Shown here: positions 6,211 to 6,549 of the stretch, in pieces
Numbering within the stretch: position 1 is the stretch's first letter
Layout of the letters: every line of letters begins with the position of its first letter
Made by a program: the position numbers and the translations under genes
Notes under the pieces: generated by a model
What the model was told of the DNA's origin: nothing
Seen by the model: only the letters and a program-made list of their open reading frames with translations
Databases searched by the model: none
Origin: Vibrio sp.
GTDB lineage: Bacteria > Pseudomonadota > Gammaproteobacteria > Enterobacterales > Vibrionaceae
DNA length: 6,549 bases
Direction of reading: 5' to 3'
Assembly (NCBI GenBank): GCA_007124475.1
Contig: SLFB01000048.1
Span: 1-6,549 of the forward strand

Positions 6211-6271
6211 TCTGTGATGAGCTAAATGAGCTGTACACAGACACAACAAGAACCTATCTTGTTATCATTGC
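6203..6271. repeat. Compact three-way junction (structured RNA or cruciform element), unidentified
   Basis: An 8-bp closing stem, GCAATGAT (6203-6210) with ATCATTGC (6264-6271), encloses two hairpins. Hairpin one begins at the very next base: TCTGTG (6211-6216) pairs with CACAGA (6236-6241), then a 3x3 internal loop and a 4-bp AGCT/AGCT tip (6220-6223 with 6229-6232). After only three unpaired bases (6242-6244), hairpin two pairs AACAAGA (6245-6251) with TCTTGTT (6257-6263) and abuts the closing stem. All 25 pairs are Watson-Crick. On the minus strand it is followed by GTTTTA, a weak T-run. It could be a small RNA, a leader element of the transporter, a 3' processing or termination structure, or a palindromic repeat. 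I do not recognise the family. Confidence 0.5.
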
Positions 6272-6315
6272 ATGTACAGACGTCATCAGCTTAAAAAGCG
6301 GTTTAGCATAACTGC

Positions 6316-6351
6316 TAGGTAGAACATCATCACCTGATATTATTTTACCTA
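6316..6351. repeat. 9-bp inverted repeat (hairpin)
   Basis: TAGGTAGAA (6316-6324) pairs with TTTTACCTA (6343-6351) over nine pairs with a single G-T, leaving an 18-nt loop. It lies just downstream of the stop codon (6364-6362) of the right-edge open frame when read on the minus strand. No T-run follows directly, so it is not a typical intrinsic terminator. It may protect or end a transcript arriving from the right. Confidence 0.35.
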
Positions 6352-6361
6352 ACCAATAGCA

Positions 6362-6549
6362 TTAAACAATACTTGGAATAAGGTTTATTTCTGCCCAAAC
6401 CTTAAGTTTGGTATGGAACGAGGTTCCCTGCTGTTTAACAACCAGCGCGCCCCCCAGCGTGATAGGCCGACATTCGATTCTATTGCCATGATCCGCTGCT
6501 CGCTTCTCTCGTTTTAATTGCGAACCAATAAAAAAATCCCCAGCATTAC
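6362..6549 (-). CDS. C-terminal part of an unidentified open frame running in from the right edge
   Basis: One minus-strand frame stays open for 61 codons from the window edge to a TAA at 6364-6362. It reads NAGDFFIGSQLKREKRAADH, then GNRIECRPITLGGALVVKQQ, ending in AEINLIPSIV. The segment is basic at its start. It is G+C-richer between about 6428 and 6510 than the region to its left, as expected for coding sequence. It includes a run of seven T (Asp-Phe-Phe-Ile) that could be frameshift-prone. The start lies outside the window, and I do not recognise a domain. I have an unverified impression that similar short hypothetical sequences recur in Vibrio genomes, in which case it could be part of a dispersed repeat and not a gene. 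Confidence 0.4.
   Translation of the reverse strand, partial: NAGDFFIGSQLKREKRAADHGNRIECRPITLGGALVVKQQGTSFHTKLKVWAEINLIPSIV

Larger units (their letters stand above)
5952..6361. other. 410-bp intergenic region rich in inverted repeats, no convincing gene
   Basis: No convincing coding sequence is found on either strand between the transporter start and the stop codon of the right-edge open frame. The stretch is A+T-rich. It holds a 7-bp inverted repeat (6047-6066), three copies of an 8-bp word in alternating orientation (6169-6176, 6203-6210, 6264-6271), a three-way junction (6203-6271) and a 9-bp stem (6316-6351). The transporter promoter must lie here. TATTAT-like -10 candidates occur just to the left of the 6047-6066 repeat on the minus strand (around 6036-6044), but no well-spaced -35 is seen. 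Confidence 0.6.

Noticed and set aside
6203..6271. tRNA gene or integron attC site
   Set aside because: There is an acceptor-like stem but no anticodon arm, T-loop GTTCRA motif or CCA. The attC core sites (GTTRRRY/RYYYAAC) are also missing at the ends.
6531..6549. Intrinsic terminator (GCTGGGGA followed by seven T on the minus strand)
   Set aside because: Only one arm is inside the window, and the same bases fall within an open frame; the matching arm cannot be seen.

Overview
The window is most likely chromosomal DNA from a Vibrionaceae-type gammaproteobacterium. The reasons are the close resemblance of ThiC, ThiF, ThiS and the ThiE barrel to enterobacterial and vibrio proteins, the operon order thiC-thiE-thiF-thiS-thiG, the moderate G+C content, and a chromosomal parS site of the kind found near the replication origin of Vibrio chromosome I. 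The genus cannot be fixed from sequence alone.

Layout: every recognisable gene is on the minus strand, so transcription runs from right to left. From right to left there is the 3' end of an unidentified open frame (6362 to the right edge). It is followed by a 410-bp non-coding stretch (5952-6361) rich in inverted repeats, including a compact three-way junction at 6203-6271. Next comes a CLC-family anion transporter (4605-5951) whose diagnostic residues point to the fluoride/proton antiporter (CLC-F) clade. After a short gap holding a TATAAT box, there is a TPP riboswitch (4458-4539) with a leader that looks built for translational control. Then follows the thiamin operon: thiC (2402-4336), thiE (1088-2398, with a long N-terminal extension), thiF (298-1101), thiS (95-301) and the first 30 or so codons of thiG (running off the left edge).

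Function: ThiC makes hydroxymethylpyrimidine phosphate. ThiF adenylates ThiS and leads to its thiocarboxylate. ThiG uses ThiS-thiocarboxylate to build the thiazole phosphate. ThiE joins the pyrimidine and thiazole moieties into thiamin phosphate. The end product TPP is sensed by the riboswitch ahead of thiC. The thi genes are spaced by 3 nt or overlap by 14, 4 and 1-4 nt, which indicates translational coupling. The transporter is not obviously part of the thiamin pathway, and no clear terminator separates it from the thi leader.

The most notable non-obvious feature is a perfect 16-bp parS palindrome (1910-1925) embedded in the thiE coding sequence. It suggests that this locus doubles as a ParB-loading site for chromosome segregation. 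The structured non-coding block upstream of the transporter is the strongest candidate for something undescribed.
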